This document shows positions 21,354-28,870 of a DNA stretch of 64,000 nucleotides, piece after piece (position 1 is the first letter of the stretch; every line of letters begins with the position of its first letter). Under the pieces are notes generated by a model. The model made no database searches. It was given only the letters and a program-made list of their open reading frames with translations, and was not told the origin of the DNA. Both the position numbers and the translations under genes were made by a program. The DNA comes from Zymomonas mobilis subsp. pomaceae ATCC 29192 (GTDB lineage: Bacteria; Pseudomonadota; Alphaproteobacteria; Sphingomonadales; Sphingomonadaceae), in assembly GCF_000218875.1 (NCBI RefSeq), contig NC_015709.1, forward strand, positions 1,906,501-1,970,500, written 5' to 3'.

Positions 21354-22289
21354 GTGTCGGTAGAGTCAGATTCTCAAATCGTTTCAGATAGCGAGGTAAA
21401 AGGGTTGATAAGCCGTCTCCCTAAAAAGGTGAGGGCTTATGTTTCCTTAGCAAGAGCCGATCGCCCTATTGGAAGTTGGTTACTATTTTGGCCCGGTGCA
21501 GCTGCTGTCGCCTTGTCCGGCGGTTTGATAACCAACTGGTTTTTATTACCTGCCCTCTTGCTGGGCTCTTTTTTGATGCGTTCTGCAGGCTGTATTTATA
21601 ATGATATTGTTGACCGTGACTTGGATAAAAAAGTAGCGCGGACATGGAATCGACCGCTGGCCTCTGGTATAATTTCACTTAAATCAGCGTATCTCTTTTT
21701 GGGCATACTTTGTTTAGCAGGCTTGGGCTGCCTAAGTGTTTTTAATAATATTGCCCGCTGGGTCGCTATAGCCAGCCTTTTATTAGTCGCCATTTATCCT
21801 TTTATGAAAAGGATCAGCTGGTGGCCCCAAGCATGGCTTGGCTTAGTTTTTAGTTGGGCTGCTTTGGTTGGCGGTATAGGTGTTCGACATTATTTAGATC
21901 CTGCTACGCTTTCTCTTTATCTCGGCAGTATTTTCTGGGTCATCGGTTTTGATACCATTTATGCTATTCAGGATATTGAGGACGATGCCTTGGCCGGTAT
22001 TAAATCCTCTGCCCGCGCTTTAAAAAATCATATTCGGGCTGGTATTGCTGTATTTTATAGTTTGGCGTTGCTGTTTTGGGGCATAGCCTTGTGGTTAATA
22101 CAGCCACAATTTTTAGCTTTAGTCGCGTTATTTCCATTAGCTTGTCACTTTTTATGGCAAGTTATGACCTTAGATACCAAAAATGGTAACAATGCTCTTT
22201 TAAGATTTCGATCAAATCGTGAAGCTGGGTTTTTATTATTTTTAGCCTGTAGCACCATCGGAATGGTAGGCATATTTTATCTAAGATAG
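21354..22289 (+). CDS. ubiA: 4-hydroxybenzoate polyprenyltransferase
   Basis: Integral membrane enzyme that attaches the polyprenyl tail to 4-hydroxybenzoate in ubiquinone synthesis. The 311-residue protein has about eight membrane helices and both Asp-rich motifs: NDIVDRDLD near residue 83 with RPLASG after it, and QDIEDDALAGIKSSA near 206. It begins with GTG and a soluble N-terminus of about 40 residues. Divergent from purE. The family includes other prenyl acceptors, but length and motif spacing fit UbiA best. Confidence 0.92.
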   Translation: MSVESDSQIVSDSEVKGLISRLPKKVRAYVSLARADRPIGSWLLFWPGAAAVALSGGLITNWFLLPALLLGSFLMRSAGCIYNDIVDRDLDKKVARTWNRPLASGIISLKSAYLFLGILCLAGLGCLSVFNNIARWVAIASLLLVAIYPFMKRISWWPQAWLGLVFSWAALVGGIGVRHYLDPATLSLYLGSIFWVIGFDTIYAIQDIEDDALAGIKSSARALKNHIRAGIAVFYSLALLFWGIALWLIQPQFLALVALFPLACHFLWQVMTLDTKNGNNALLRFRSNREAGFLLFLACSTIGMVGIFYLR

Positions 22290-22856
22290 CGCTGTTCTTT
22301 ATAAGGATTGATATTCCTTCCGCCCTAAAGCGCCCCATTTTCTCCAGCGAGAGGAACACGACCGATCGTTAGAATGTGTCCTAGTCTCTGTCTGTCCGTG
22401 CGGTGTAAATTATCAAGGCCGTGAAACATCCCATAATGACGACATATTCATTTCCTTATGCCGATTTACTATAGTTTCTGGGCAGATGTCGGTTTTCTAC
22501 AGTCAGAACAAGGGTAATAACCGCTCGCCTCATTTGCTAAAAATTTGAATGTAAATTGCTAGACTTCAAGGGCGAATGTGATCTCGTCTATCTACGAGCA
22601 TCTTTCTACCCAAATCACAGCTATAAATGCTAACCCAATAACCTGAAAGGCGTTTCAATCCATATGGGTTTGTACAGTAGTTCGGGCGTATTTATCCTTA
22701 TTTTATAGAGGCGATTGCGCTCTCTATCCTCTTTTGTAGTTCGGCTAGCGGTATCCTTCTTGCGATATTGGGCAATATATTGAGTTGTTGAGCGACAAAA
22801 TCGCTTTATCGCCTTCACTCCATCCTAAGCTGCGGGGTTTTCGGCTTAGAATTTCA
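22290..22856. other. Gene-free stretch, possibly decayed sequence
   Basis: No intact gene is supportable. Two open frames exist: a stop-free plus-strand stretch through about 22345-22550 and a minus-strand frame of 62 residues at 22630-22818 rich in Lys, Arg and Thr. Neither has a ribosome-binding site or a family I recognise. Base composition is close to coding DNA, unlike the AT-rich gaps elsewhere, so this may be the remains of a lost gene or mobile element. Confidence 0.35.
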
Positions 22857-22890
22857 ATAAAAAAGCCTCTTCCCATCAGGAAGAGGCTCT
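22857..22890 (-). terminator. Terminator of the DEAD-box helicase gene
   Basis: Perfect stem GCCTCTTCC / GGAAGAGGC (22865-22873 and 22879-22887), followed on the minus strand by TTTTTTATT. It lies 25 bases beyond the helicase stop. Confidence 0.88.
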
Positions 22891-22915
22891 AAAAAACTAG
22901 AGAAAATAAAGAGTA

Positions 22916-24262
22916 TTAACCGCGACCAACAGCACGAACGCCTTTAATCTGAGGACGACGCGGACGGCGTGGGCGATTACCATTACTATTATTGTTATTA
23001 AAGCCTGATTTCGGTGCCCCTGCACCATAGCCACCGCGACCGCCACGACCGCCACGACCTTCATTGCGTTCAGGACGCATCGGTGCCGGATGAGGCAGCG
23101 TTTCTTTTTCTACCACAAAATTTTCAGGCAACGGTAAAATCTGAAGTTTTACGCGGGTCAAGCGTTCAATGGAACGAAGATAGGTACGTTCATCATTCGC
23201 AACAAAGCTGATCGCCTGTCCATCACGACCCGCACGCGCTGTACGTCCAATACGATGAACATATTGTTCAGCGACATTCGGCAATTCAAAGTTGAAGACA
23301 TGGCTGACACCCGGAACATCAATCCCGCGTGCGGCGATATCGGTTGCAACCAGAATTTTTAAGCGGCCATTACGGAAAGCGTTCAAAGCCCGTTCGCGTT
23401 GTGGCTGGCTTTTGTTACCATGGATAGCGGCGGCAGGAATACCGGCGGCTTCCAAATGGCGAACAACCCGATCGGCACCATGTTTCGTCCGCGTGAAAAC
23501 CAATGCCCGATCAAGACCCGGCGTACTTTTAAGCGTAATCGTTAAAAGCGCTTGTTTTTCCTGCTGATTAACAAAAACACCGAATTGTTCTACGCGTTCT
23601 GCCGTTGAAGACTGAGGCGCTACAGAAACGGTGACCGGATCCGACAGGAACTGGCTGCTTAATTCCTGAATGGACTTAGGCATTGTTGCAGAGAAGAACA
23701 ACGTCTGACGCTGTTTCGGCAATAATTTGTCAATCCGACGCAATGCATGAATAAAGCCAAGATCAAGCATCTGGTCAGCTTCATCAAGAACGAAAACTTC
23801 AACGTCTTTCAGCACTAAAGCGCGCTGATCAATCAAATCTAAAAGCCGTCCTGGCGTTGCAACCAAAATATCCGTACCCCGTTCCAGCATACGGATTTGG
23901 CGACCAATGGGTACACCACCAAAAACAGAATTAACGGTCAAACGTAAATGACGTGTATAGTCATTGCAAGCCCGTGCAATCTGGCTGGCCAATTCACGGG
24001 TTGGTGATAAAATAAGCATCCGGCAACCCCGTGAAGGGCGTGCTATCGGATTAGTGGTAAGATAATGAATAGAAGGAAGCGCAAAGGCGGCCGTTTTACC
24101 CGTACCTGTCTGGGCAATGCCGCAAAGGTCTTTACCTTCTAAAAGATGCGGAATAGCTTGTGCCTGAATAGGGGTTGGCGTTGTATAGCCTAACGCATCC
24201 AAGGCCTGAATAAGAGACGAGTCGAGACCCAAGGTTTTGAACGAAACCGGTGTTTCCGTCAT
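22916..24262 (-). CDS. DEAD-box RNA helicase (RhlE-like)
   Basis: ATP-dependent RNA helicase, likely in ribosome assembly or RNA decay. Of 448 residues, the first 375 or so are the two RecA lobes: Q motif (PTPIQAQAIPHL near residue 31), AQTGTGKTAAF near 54, PTRELA, DEAD near 160, SAT near 191, and HRIGRTARAGRDG near 325. The tail (from about residue 390) is Gly/Arg/Asn-rich, ending in a basic PRRPRRPQ stretch, typical for RNA binding. A ribosome-binding AGGAAAG precedes the ATG. Upstream lies an unusually structured leader with a strong internal terminator, so transcription attenuation is possible. Confidence 0.95.
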   Translation of the reverse strand: MTETPVSFKTLGLDSSLIQALDALGYTTPTPIQAQAIPHLLEGKDLCGIAQTGTGKTAAFALPSIHYLTTNPIARPSRGCRMLILSPTRELASQIARACNDYTRHLRLTVNSVFGGVPIGRQIRMLERGTDILVATPGRLLDLIDQRALVLKDVEVFVLDEADQMLDLGFIHALRRIDKLLPKQRQTLFFSATMPKSIQELSSQFLSDPVTVSVAPQSSTAERVEQFGVFVNQQEKQALLTITLKSTPGLDRALVFTRTKHGADRVVRHLEAAGIPAAAIHGNKSQPQRERALNAFRNGRLKILVATDIAARGIDVPGVSHVFNFELPNVAEQYVHRIGRTARAGRDGQAISFVANDERTYLRSIERLTRVKLQILPLPENFVVEKETLPHPAPMRPERNEGRGGRGGRGGYGAGAPKSGFNNNNSNGNRPRRPRRPQIKGVRAVGRG

Positions 24263-24264
24263 AA

Positions 24265-24336
24265 AAGACTTTCCTGTTTTTGAAATAGGCGTGAGAATAC
24301 GCCTTGAATAGCGAGGTTAAACTCGCAAATAGCCTG
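24265..24336 (-). promoter_or_regulatory. Hairpin-rich proximal leader of helicase mRNA
   Basis: Between the internal terminator and the helicase start the minus strand can form a hairpin GCGAG...CTCGC (about 24311-24326) and a second AGGCGT...ACGCCT (about 24288-24305), then the ribosome-binding site. In addition CAGGCT (24331-24336) can pair with the AAGCCTG arm of the terminator, giving a possible alternative, anti-terminating pairing around the U-run. Confidence 0.45.
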
Positions 24337-24525
24337 AAAAAAAACAGGCTTGCGTGAACGGGAAAGCCTGTCGCTGCTGGGCATCTGAAGTGGAATACTG
24401 GCAACGCGCCATAGAGGAAGCCTGTTTCAACCCTCAAAATGGCAAAGACGGCTGTCAGAGATATGGCGGTGGAACACGCAAATTCCGTGCATATGCCCGT
24501 TTAGTACGGGCACAGATGCTTACAG
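24337..24525 (-). ncRNA. Candidate small RNA or attenuated leader before helicase
   Basis: On the minus strand a series of helices ends in a strong terminator: CAGGCTT / AAGCCTG with a 12-base loop and eight U (24337-24370). Upstream are an extended hairpin TGCCCGT / ACGGGCA continued by GCAT / ATGC (24489-24519), CACG / CGTG near 24475-24488, and a long-range helix CGCCATA / TATGGCG (24407-24413 with 24462-24468) enclosing GAGG / CCTC. A weak promoter TTGCGT, 17 bases, CATTAT (24531-24559) would start an RNA of roughly 185 bases. It matches no RNA family I know. It could equally be the distal leader of the helicase mRNA. Confidence 0.5.
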
Positions 24526-24707
24526 CTATAATAATGGGCGCGAGAGGGTTAAAACGCAACCCCTTATCCTCTTAATTAAATAAATTATTATTTTCTTTAA
24601 GAAAAATAGCCGGTCGCCCCCCAAAATAATGGAATAATTCGAAAAAATATCAAAAGCTGAAACAGATAATCTTGATTGCAACCTGTAGCTGCACCAAATG
24701 CTATCTT

Positions 24708-25256
24708 ATGTTGATCGAAACAGAAAATACGCCGAATCCGGCGACCCTTAAATTTTTGCTCCACCGCCCTGTGATGGAGCAAGACTCTTGTTTTTTTGTC
24801 AATAAAGAGGAGGCTGCCGATTCTCCGCTTGCTGTTGCCTTATTTGATTTGGGCCCAGTGACGGGCGTTTTTTTTGGACAGGATTTTGTTTCTGTCACCG
24901 CTGAAAATCCCGGCATTTGGTCTGAACTTGAGCCCAAAGTTATTATGGTGCTGTCAGATCATTTTGAATCAGATGCCCCTCTATTTGTTAAAACTTCAGA
25001 AAAAGCTGACGCAAAGCAAGCCGAAGATAATGATATTGTTATTCAGATTAAAGATTTAATCGCGACAAGGGTAAGACCTGCTGTTGCCCGTGACGGGGGT
25101 GACATCGTTTTTCAGAAATTCGAAGATGGTATCGTTTATCTCTCTATGCGGGGGGCCTGCTCGGGTTGTCCTTCTTCTGTGGCGACCTTAAAGCAAGGGG
25201 TTGAATCTTTATTAAAACATTTTGTGCCTGAAGTAACCGAAGTGCGGGCAATCTAG
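24708..25256 (+). CDS. NifU-like Fe-S scaffold or carrier protein (Nfu)
   Basis: Binds and hands over iron-sulfur clusters. From the ATG at 24708 the product is 182 residues and starts MLIETENTPNPATLKFL, the standard Nfu N-terminal domain; a TTG twelve codons upstream also opens the frame but adds a Cys-rich stretch foreign to the family. The C-terminal NifU domain has the cluster-binding CSGCPSS (CxxC) near residue 155 after RPAVARDGGDI. The stop is directly followed by the ATG of tsaB, so the three genes nfu-tsaB-rimI form an operon. Confidence 0.93.
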   Translation: MLIETENTPNPATLKFLLHRPVMEQDSCFFVNKEEAADSPLAVALFDLGPVTGVFFGQDFVSVTAENPGIWSELEPKVIMVLSDHFESDAPLFVKTSEKADAKQAEDNDIVIQIKDLIATRVRPAVARDGGDIVFQKFEDGIVYLSMRGACSGCPSSVATLKQGVESLLKHFVPEVTEVRAI

Positions 25257-25883
25257 ATGCGGCTAGTGATTGATACAGCCACTGCCGCTTGCTCTGTTGC
25301 TTTACTAGAAGGCCAAACGTTGATTGCCTGTGAAAAGGAGATGGTCGGCCGCGGCCATGCCGAGAAGCTCTTGCCCATGATTGCCGCGCTTCCTGAAAAA
25401 GGGCATGCTGACCATATTATCGTTGATTGCGGTCCCGGAAGTTTTACGGGCGTTCGCGTTGGGTTAGCCGCCGCGTTGGCCTTGGGGCTGGGTTGGGATG
25501 CGCCCGTTACCGGTTATGCTTCTACAGATTTAGTTGCGGGGGCCGTTTTTGCCAACAAACTTGACGTATCAAATCTAACCGTAGCCTTTACGGGGGGGCA
25601 TGGCGAGTTATTTATACAGTCCTTTACCCGCCTCGATAGCCCTGCGCGTTTCAAAGCCCTTACAGACCTAGAATCTATGCGCCCGGAAGTAGCGGCAACA
25701 AGGGTGCAAGATGAAATCATTATCGGGTCAGGTGCCTCAGCCTTAATCGAAGCGCGCGGTCATGGCGAATCAGTAGAAGCTTGGCCATGGGCTGATGATG
25801 TACAATTTTTAGAAAATACTTTTGTAAATTTATCGCCGACTCCAATTTATGGACGGGCACCTGATGCCAAAATTTCTTTATGA
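25257..25883 (+). CDS. tsaB: tRNA threonylcarbamoyladenosine protein TsaB
   Basis: Partner of TsaD in making the t6A37 modification of ANN-reading tRNAs. The 208-residue protein has the ASKHA-type start (MRLVIDTATAACSVALLEG) and the family loop DCGPGSFTGVRVGLAAALAL near residue 60. The metal-binding His pair of TsaD is absent, as expected. It lies between nfu and rimI, overlapping the latter by four bases; tsaB-rimI adjacency is widespread. Confidence 0.93.
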   Translation: MRLVIDTATAACSVALLEGQTLIACEKEMVGRGHAEKLLPMIAALPEKGHADHIIVDCGPGSFTGVRVGLAAALALGLGWDAPVTGYASTDLVAGAVFANKLDVSNLTVAFTGGHGELFIQSFTRLDSPARFKALTDLESMRPEVAATRVQDEIIIGSGASALIEARGHGESVEAWPWADDVQFLENTFVNLSPTPIYGRAPDAKISL

Positions 25884-26356
25884 CATTTAATAACAATGAT
25901 TTTGAATTCTCAGATCGCGGTGATCTTCTTCTAGATAATGTCATGTCTATCATGACCGCGGCTTTTGATCCTTTTTATTGTGAAGCATGGAATCGTTCTC
26001 AGTGCGACGGTATGATGAAGCAGTTAGGGGTTTATTGTCTTGTTGTAACAATAAAAGAAAAACCGGCGGGTTTTTTGTTATCTCGTACTATTTTTGATGA
26101 GTCGGAACTATTATTATTAGCAGTAAGACCTGAATACCGTAAAAAAGGTGTCGCAACGGCACTCCTTAAAAAGCTTATATCAAAAGCGCATTTTGAAGAC
26201 ACTAAATGTATTCATCTTGAAGTTAGAGATAAAAATCCAGCCTTAGCTCTTTATTATAGCTTAGGATTTAGAGAGGTTGGCCGTCGTATCAATTATTATA
26301 AATCGTTAAATGGTGATTTATACAATGCAATCACTCTAAGTTTAATTATAATTTAG
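25880..26356 (+). CDS. rimI: Ribosomal-protein-S18-type alanine N-acetyltransferase
   Basis: GNAT acetyltransferase of 158 residues. The acetyl-CoA loop is readable as VRPEYRKKGVATALLKKLI near residue 93, followed by LEVRDKNPALALYYSLGF, the RimI signature. RimI acetylates the N-terminus of ribosomal protein S18 in Escherichia coli; the true substrate here is unknown. Overlaps tsaB (ATGA). Confidence 0.88.
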   Translation: MTFNNNDFEFSDRGDLLLDNVMSIMTAAFDPFYCEAWNRSQCDGMMKQLGVYCLVVTIKEKPAGFLLSRTIFDESELLLLAVRPEYRKKGVATALLKKLISKAHFEDTKCIHLEVRDKNPALALYYSLGFREVGRRINYYKSLNGDLYNAITLSLIII

Positions 26357-26418
26357 CGGACGCCATTTAAGGTAGTTAATAATTTTAGTTGCATTTTCTA
26401 TAGAATTTGTTCAATTAT

Positions 26419-26516
26419 AAGAAGGTAAAGCGTTGGAAGGTCGACTACGGCCTTTCTTCTGGGTAAGAGCGTTAATCCAGCCCAAGAGAGACAAATGGTC
26501 TCCCACGCCTTCTTCC
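26419..26516 (+). promoter_or_regulatory. Multi-helix RNA leader before mucR
   Basis: A closing helix AAGAAGG (26419-26425) / CCTTCTT (26508-26514), extended past a bulge by CG/CG, encloses three hairpins: AAGGTCG-ACTA-CGGCCTT near 26437-26454, CTGGGT / ATCCAG near 26459-26480, and GAGAC-AAATG-GTCTC near 26488-26502. The last helix ends about 20 bases before the mucR ATG. The layout is that of a folded multi-branch RNA. It matches no riboswitch class I can recall. Confidence 0.45.
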
Positions 26517-26534
26517 TAAAAAAAGGACTGTTTT

Positions 26535-26948
26535 ATGAGTGATGACAATGCTTTGTCAGAAACCCTTATTACACTAACGGCGGACATTGTTTCAGCACAT
26601 GTCAGCAACAACAGTGTTTCTGTCGCTGATGTGCCCCAACTTATTCAGAATGTACATCATGCTTTGGCCGCTTTGAGTGAATCCAATGCTGAACCTGAAG
26701 CCCGTCCAGAACCTGCGGTTTCTGTCCGAGCCTCTGTAAAGCCTGATTATATCATCTGCTTGGAAGATGGTAAAAAGCTGAAAATGCTGAAACGTCATCT
26801 GGCTACGCATTATCAGTTAACGCCGGAACAATATCGCGCAAAATGGAACTTACCTGCGGATTATCCAATGGTTGCGCCCAATTATGCCGATCAGCGTCGT
26901 TCGTTAGCTAAAAAAATCGGGCTTGGTACTCAGCGTCGTAAGCGTTAA
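26535..26948 (+). CDS. MucR/Ros-family zinc-finger transcriptional regulator
   Basis: Alphaproteobacterial DNA-binding regulator of surface polysaccharide, motility and cell-cycle genes in relatives. 137 residues: an N-terminal oligomerisation region, an acidic Glu/Pro linker, then the MucR zinc finger with ligands in CLEDGKKLKMLKRHLATHY (C..D...H...H) near residue 75, and the family tail NLPADYPMVAPNYADQRRSL. A folded leader precedes it and a strong terminator starts inside its stop codon, so it is transcribed alone. MucR proteins often repress themselves. Confidence 0.95.
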   Translation: MSDDNALSETLITLTADIVSAHVSNNSVSVADVPQLIQNVHHALAALSESNAEPEARPEPAVSVRASVKPDYIICLEDGKKLKMLKRHLATHYQLTPEQYRAKWNLPADYPMVAPNYADQRRSLAKKIGLGTQRRKR

Positions 26949-26973
26949 TCTAATAAAATTAGATTAATTTTTT
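26945..26973 (+). terminator. Terminator of mucR
   Basis: Perfect 10-bp stem TTAATCTAAT / ATTAGATTAA with a 3-base loop and six T, overlapping the mucR stop codon. Confidence 0.9.
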
Positions 26974-27128
26974 AACAAAAACAAATCGCCGCAGATAGAA
27001 CAAAGTTAATATATCTTGGCTTTTATGAATAGAGACCTCATACCCTTTATTCTGTTGCGGGATTAAAATCATGGCATCGGGGGCGATGCATGTTTTTAAA
27101 TTGCTAAAATAAAAGCCAATTTTATAAA

Positions 27129-27178
27129 GAGAAATGATTGGAGCCTGCGCCTTTCCAGCGCAGATTTCTCTGGTTTTT
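27129..27178 (+). promoter_or_regulatory. Nested hairpin before fur
   Basis: Outer stem GAGAAAT / ATTTCTC (27129-27135, 27164-27170) and inner stem CTGCGC / GCGCAG (27145-27150, 27158-27163), followed by TGGTTTTTA. It looks like a terminator or leader element only 32 bases before the fur start. A further hairpin GCATCG / CGATGC lies near 27074-27090. Confidence 0.45.
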
Positions 27179-27210
27179 ATTGGGTAACAAAGAATCGACG
27201 GAGATTGGGG

Positions 27211-27639
27211 ATGCGGCAGATCAATATTGAAGCGCTTTGTGCACAAAAAGGTCTGCGCATAACGGGACAGAGACGGGTTATTGCTCGTGTCTTATCCGAG
27301 GCCGAAGATCATCCAGATGTTGAATCTCTTTATGAACGGGCCTCAGCGATTGATTCTGGAATCTCAATCGCAACGGTTTATCGTACAGTACGCTTATTTG
27401 AAGAGGCGGGCATTCTTGAACGCCATGACTTTGGTGACGGGCGCGCCCGTTATGAGGCGTCACCAGAAGACCATCATGACCATTTGATTGATGTTGAATC
27501 GGGACGTATCATCGAATTTTCTGATGATGAAATGGAAGTTTTACAAAAGATGATTGCTAAGCGTCTGGGCTATACCTTAGTCGATCATCGTTTAGAACTT
27601 TATGGCGTTCCTTTAAATCGTCAGAAAAAACTAAAATAA
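27211..27639 (+). CDS. fur: Ferric uptake regulator family protein
   Basis: Metal-responsive repressor of iron genes. 142 residues: N-terminal winged helix (GLRITGQRRVIARVL, then SIATVYRTVRLFEEAGI) and C-terminal dimerisation domain with the metal-site segment DHHDHLIDVESGRIIEF near residue 88. The ATG at 27211 is preceded by GGAG at 7 bases; a TTG two codons earlier is less likely. The two CxxC pairs of some Fur proteins are absent, common in alphaproteobacteria. Irr and Mur are relatives, but a Fur-box-like site sits before bfd nearby. The GTP/metal specificity cannot be read directly. Confidence 0.88.
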   Translation: MRQINIEALCAQKGLRITGQRRVIARVLSEAEDHPDVESLYERASAIDSGISIATVYRTVRLFEEAGILERHDFGDGRARYEASPEDHHDHLIDVESGRIIEFSDDEMEVLQKMIAKRLGYTLVDHRLELYGVPLNRQKKLK

Positions 27640-27737
27640 CCACATTATAATTTTTAAAAAATAATTACGAATTTGTACTTTGTTGAAGTGATGTGATTCC
27701 TCTTCAATGAACCACTAACTATACCGAAAGCTGAAAT

Positions 27738-27773
27738 AAAAAAGGCAGCAGGGTATAAAACCTGCTACCTTTT
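27738..27773 (-). terminator. Terminator of bfr
   Basis: Stem AAAAGGCAGCAGG / CCTGCTACCTTTT with one mismatch and an 8-base loop, between convergent fur and bfr. It probably works for both. Confidence 0.75.
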
Positions 27774-27794
27774 CTGAAACTAATATCTTGTATC

Positions 27795-28286
27795 TTAGTC
27801 TTCAAATTTAACGGCGGTATCGCTGTTAAGTTGAATATATCCTTGGATGCCCATTTTACTGATAAGGCTTAACTGCGTTTTCAATCCATCAGCATGGACT
27901 TCTTCTTGCTTCAGGATAGAAGAAAGCAAATCGCGGGTACCAAAGTCTCCCACTTTTTCACAGCATTCAATTGCCTTTTTATAGAGAGGAATGGCCGTAT
28001 CCGCCTCTAGGGATAAATCCGCCTTGATGACTTCTTCGACATTTTCACCAATGCTGATATGCCCAATATCCTGAAAATTAGGAAAACCTTCTAAAAACAA
28101 GAGGCGCTTTGCTAATTCATCGGCATGTTTCATCTCATCAATAGAGTTGGACCGCTCCAATTGAGCCAACTTATCCACACCCCAGTCTTCTAATACACGA
28201 TAGTGCAAGAAATACTGATTGATAGAAGTAAGCTCACTTTTCAGGAGTTCGTTCAAATGAGTGAGAACGTCTTTATCACCTTTCAT
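27795..28286 (-). CDS. bfr: Bacterioferritin
   Basis: Haem-containing 24-mer iron store. 163 residues of four-helix bundle with ferroxidase ligands in place: Glu in LLKSELTSINQYFLH near residue 18, the E..H pair in SNSIDEMKHADEL near 51, and EEVHAD near 127; the haem-ligand Met position lies in the KHADELAKRLL region. A ribosome-binding AAGGAT precedes the start. It lies 124 bases after bfd on the same strand, which with the Fur-box-like site suggests iron control of both genes. Confidence 0.95.
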   Translation of the reverse strand: MKGDKDVLTHLNELLKSELTSINQYFLHYRVLEDWGVDKLAQLERSNSIDEMKHADELAKRLLFLEGFPNFQDIGHISIGENVEEVIKADLSLEADTAIPLYKKAIECCEKVGDFGTRDLLSSILKQEEVHADGLKTQLSLISKMGIQGYIQLNSDTAVKFED

Positions 28287-28410
28287 ACCACAATAATCCT
28301 TAGCTGTTTACAATTCATTTAGAATCATAAACGAAGCATAACCCTTTAGGTTGCAGAAATTATAGTGTTAATAAGATGATATCTCTGACAATAAATAATT
28401 GTAAGTCTGT

Positions 28411-28584
28411 TCAGACCATGCAATTCTGTTCATCAGAAATGATTTTATGGGCTGCTTTGCTGCATTTACCGCAACAAGCTTTAACACCCATTTTTTTATA
28501 GGCTTGTCCAGGTGTCGCAGCCCCTTGTCGTGCTGCATCTTTTAAGGCATTATCACTAACCGTGTTGCAATGACAAATAATCAT
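28411..28584 (-). CDS. bfd: Bacterioferritin-associated ferredoxin
   Basis: [2Fe-2S] protein that reduces bacterioferritin to release iron. I translated this 57-residue gene by hand on the minus strand. It begins MIICHCNTVSDNALKDAAR and has the four BFD cysteines as CHC near residue 4 and CCGKC at 37-41, the exact BFD spacing. Length is close to the usual 60-70 residues. It lies directly upstream of bfr, the common bfd-bfr arrangement, with a Fur-box-like palindrome 85 bases before its start. Confidence 0.93.
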   Translation of the reverse strand: MIICHCNTVSDNALKDAARQGAATPGQAYKKMGVKACCGKCSKAAHKIISDEQNCMV

Positions 28585-28666
28585 CCAGCCTATCCTTAAT
28601 TAAGAACCACCCTAACGGGACATAGTTTAGTAAGAACGTTGTCTAAGAAACATAGCATATTCTTAT

Positions 28667-28689
28667 TTGATAACAAGTATCATTATCAA
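28667..28689 (-). promoter_or_regulatory. Fur-box-like operator before bfd
   Basis: A palindrome with perfect 7-base arms, TTGATAA / TTATCAA. Its 19-base core (28669-28687) matches the classical Fur consensus GATAATGATAATCATTATC at 15 of 19 positions. The surrounding AT-rich stretch should contain the bfd promoter. Confidence 0.7.
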
Positions 28690-28870
28690 TAAATTTAAAT
28701 AAAAAATAAACGCCGCGTTATTTAGAAATTTAATTCTAAATTAAAAAATAATTTTATTTAAAAATAATAATTTATAGTAATATATTTTTATATTATATAA
28801 TTTTCTTGATTGCCACTATCTAAATAGAGGAAAAGAGTAAGGAAAGAACAGGCTATTTGCCGGAGGATCC

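Noticed and set aside
22630-22818. 62-codon minus-strand frame between ubiA and the helicase
   Set aside because: Basic, low-information sequence, no ribosome-binding site, no recognisable family; kept only as part of a possibly decayed stretch.
24354-24575. 73-codon plus-strand open frame before nfu
   Set aside because: No ribosome-binding site or family resemblance, and it lies wholly over the helices and terminator of the minus-strand RNA candidate.
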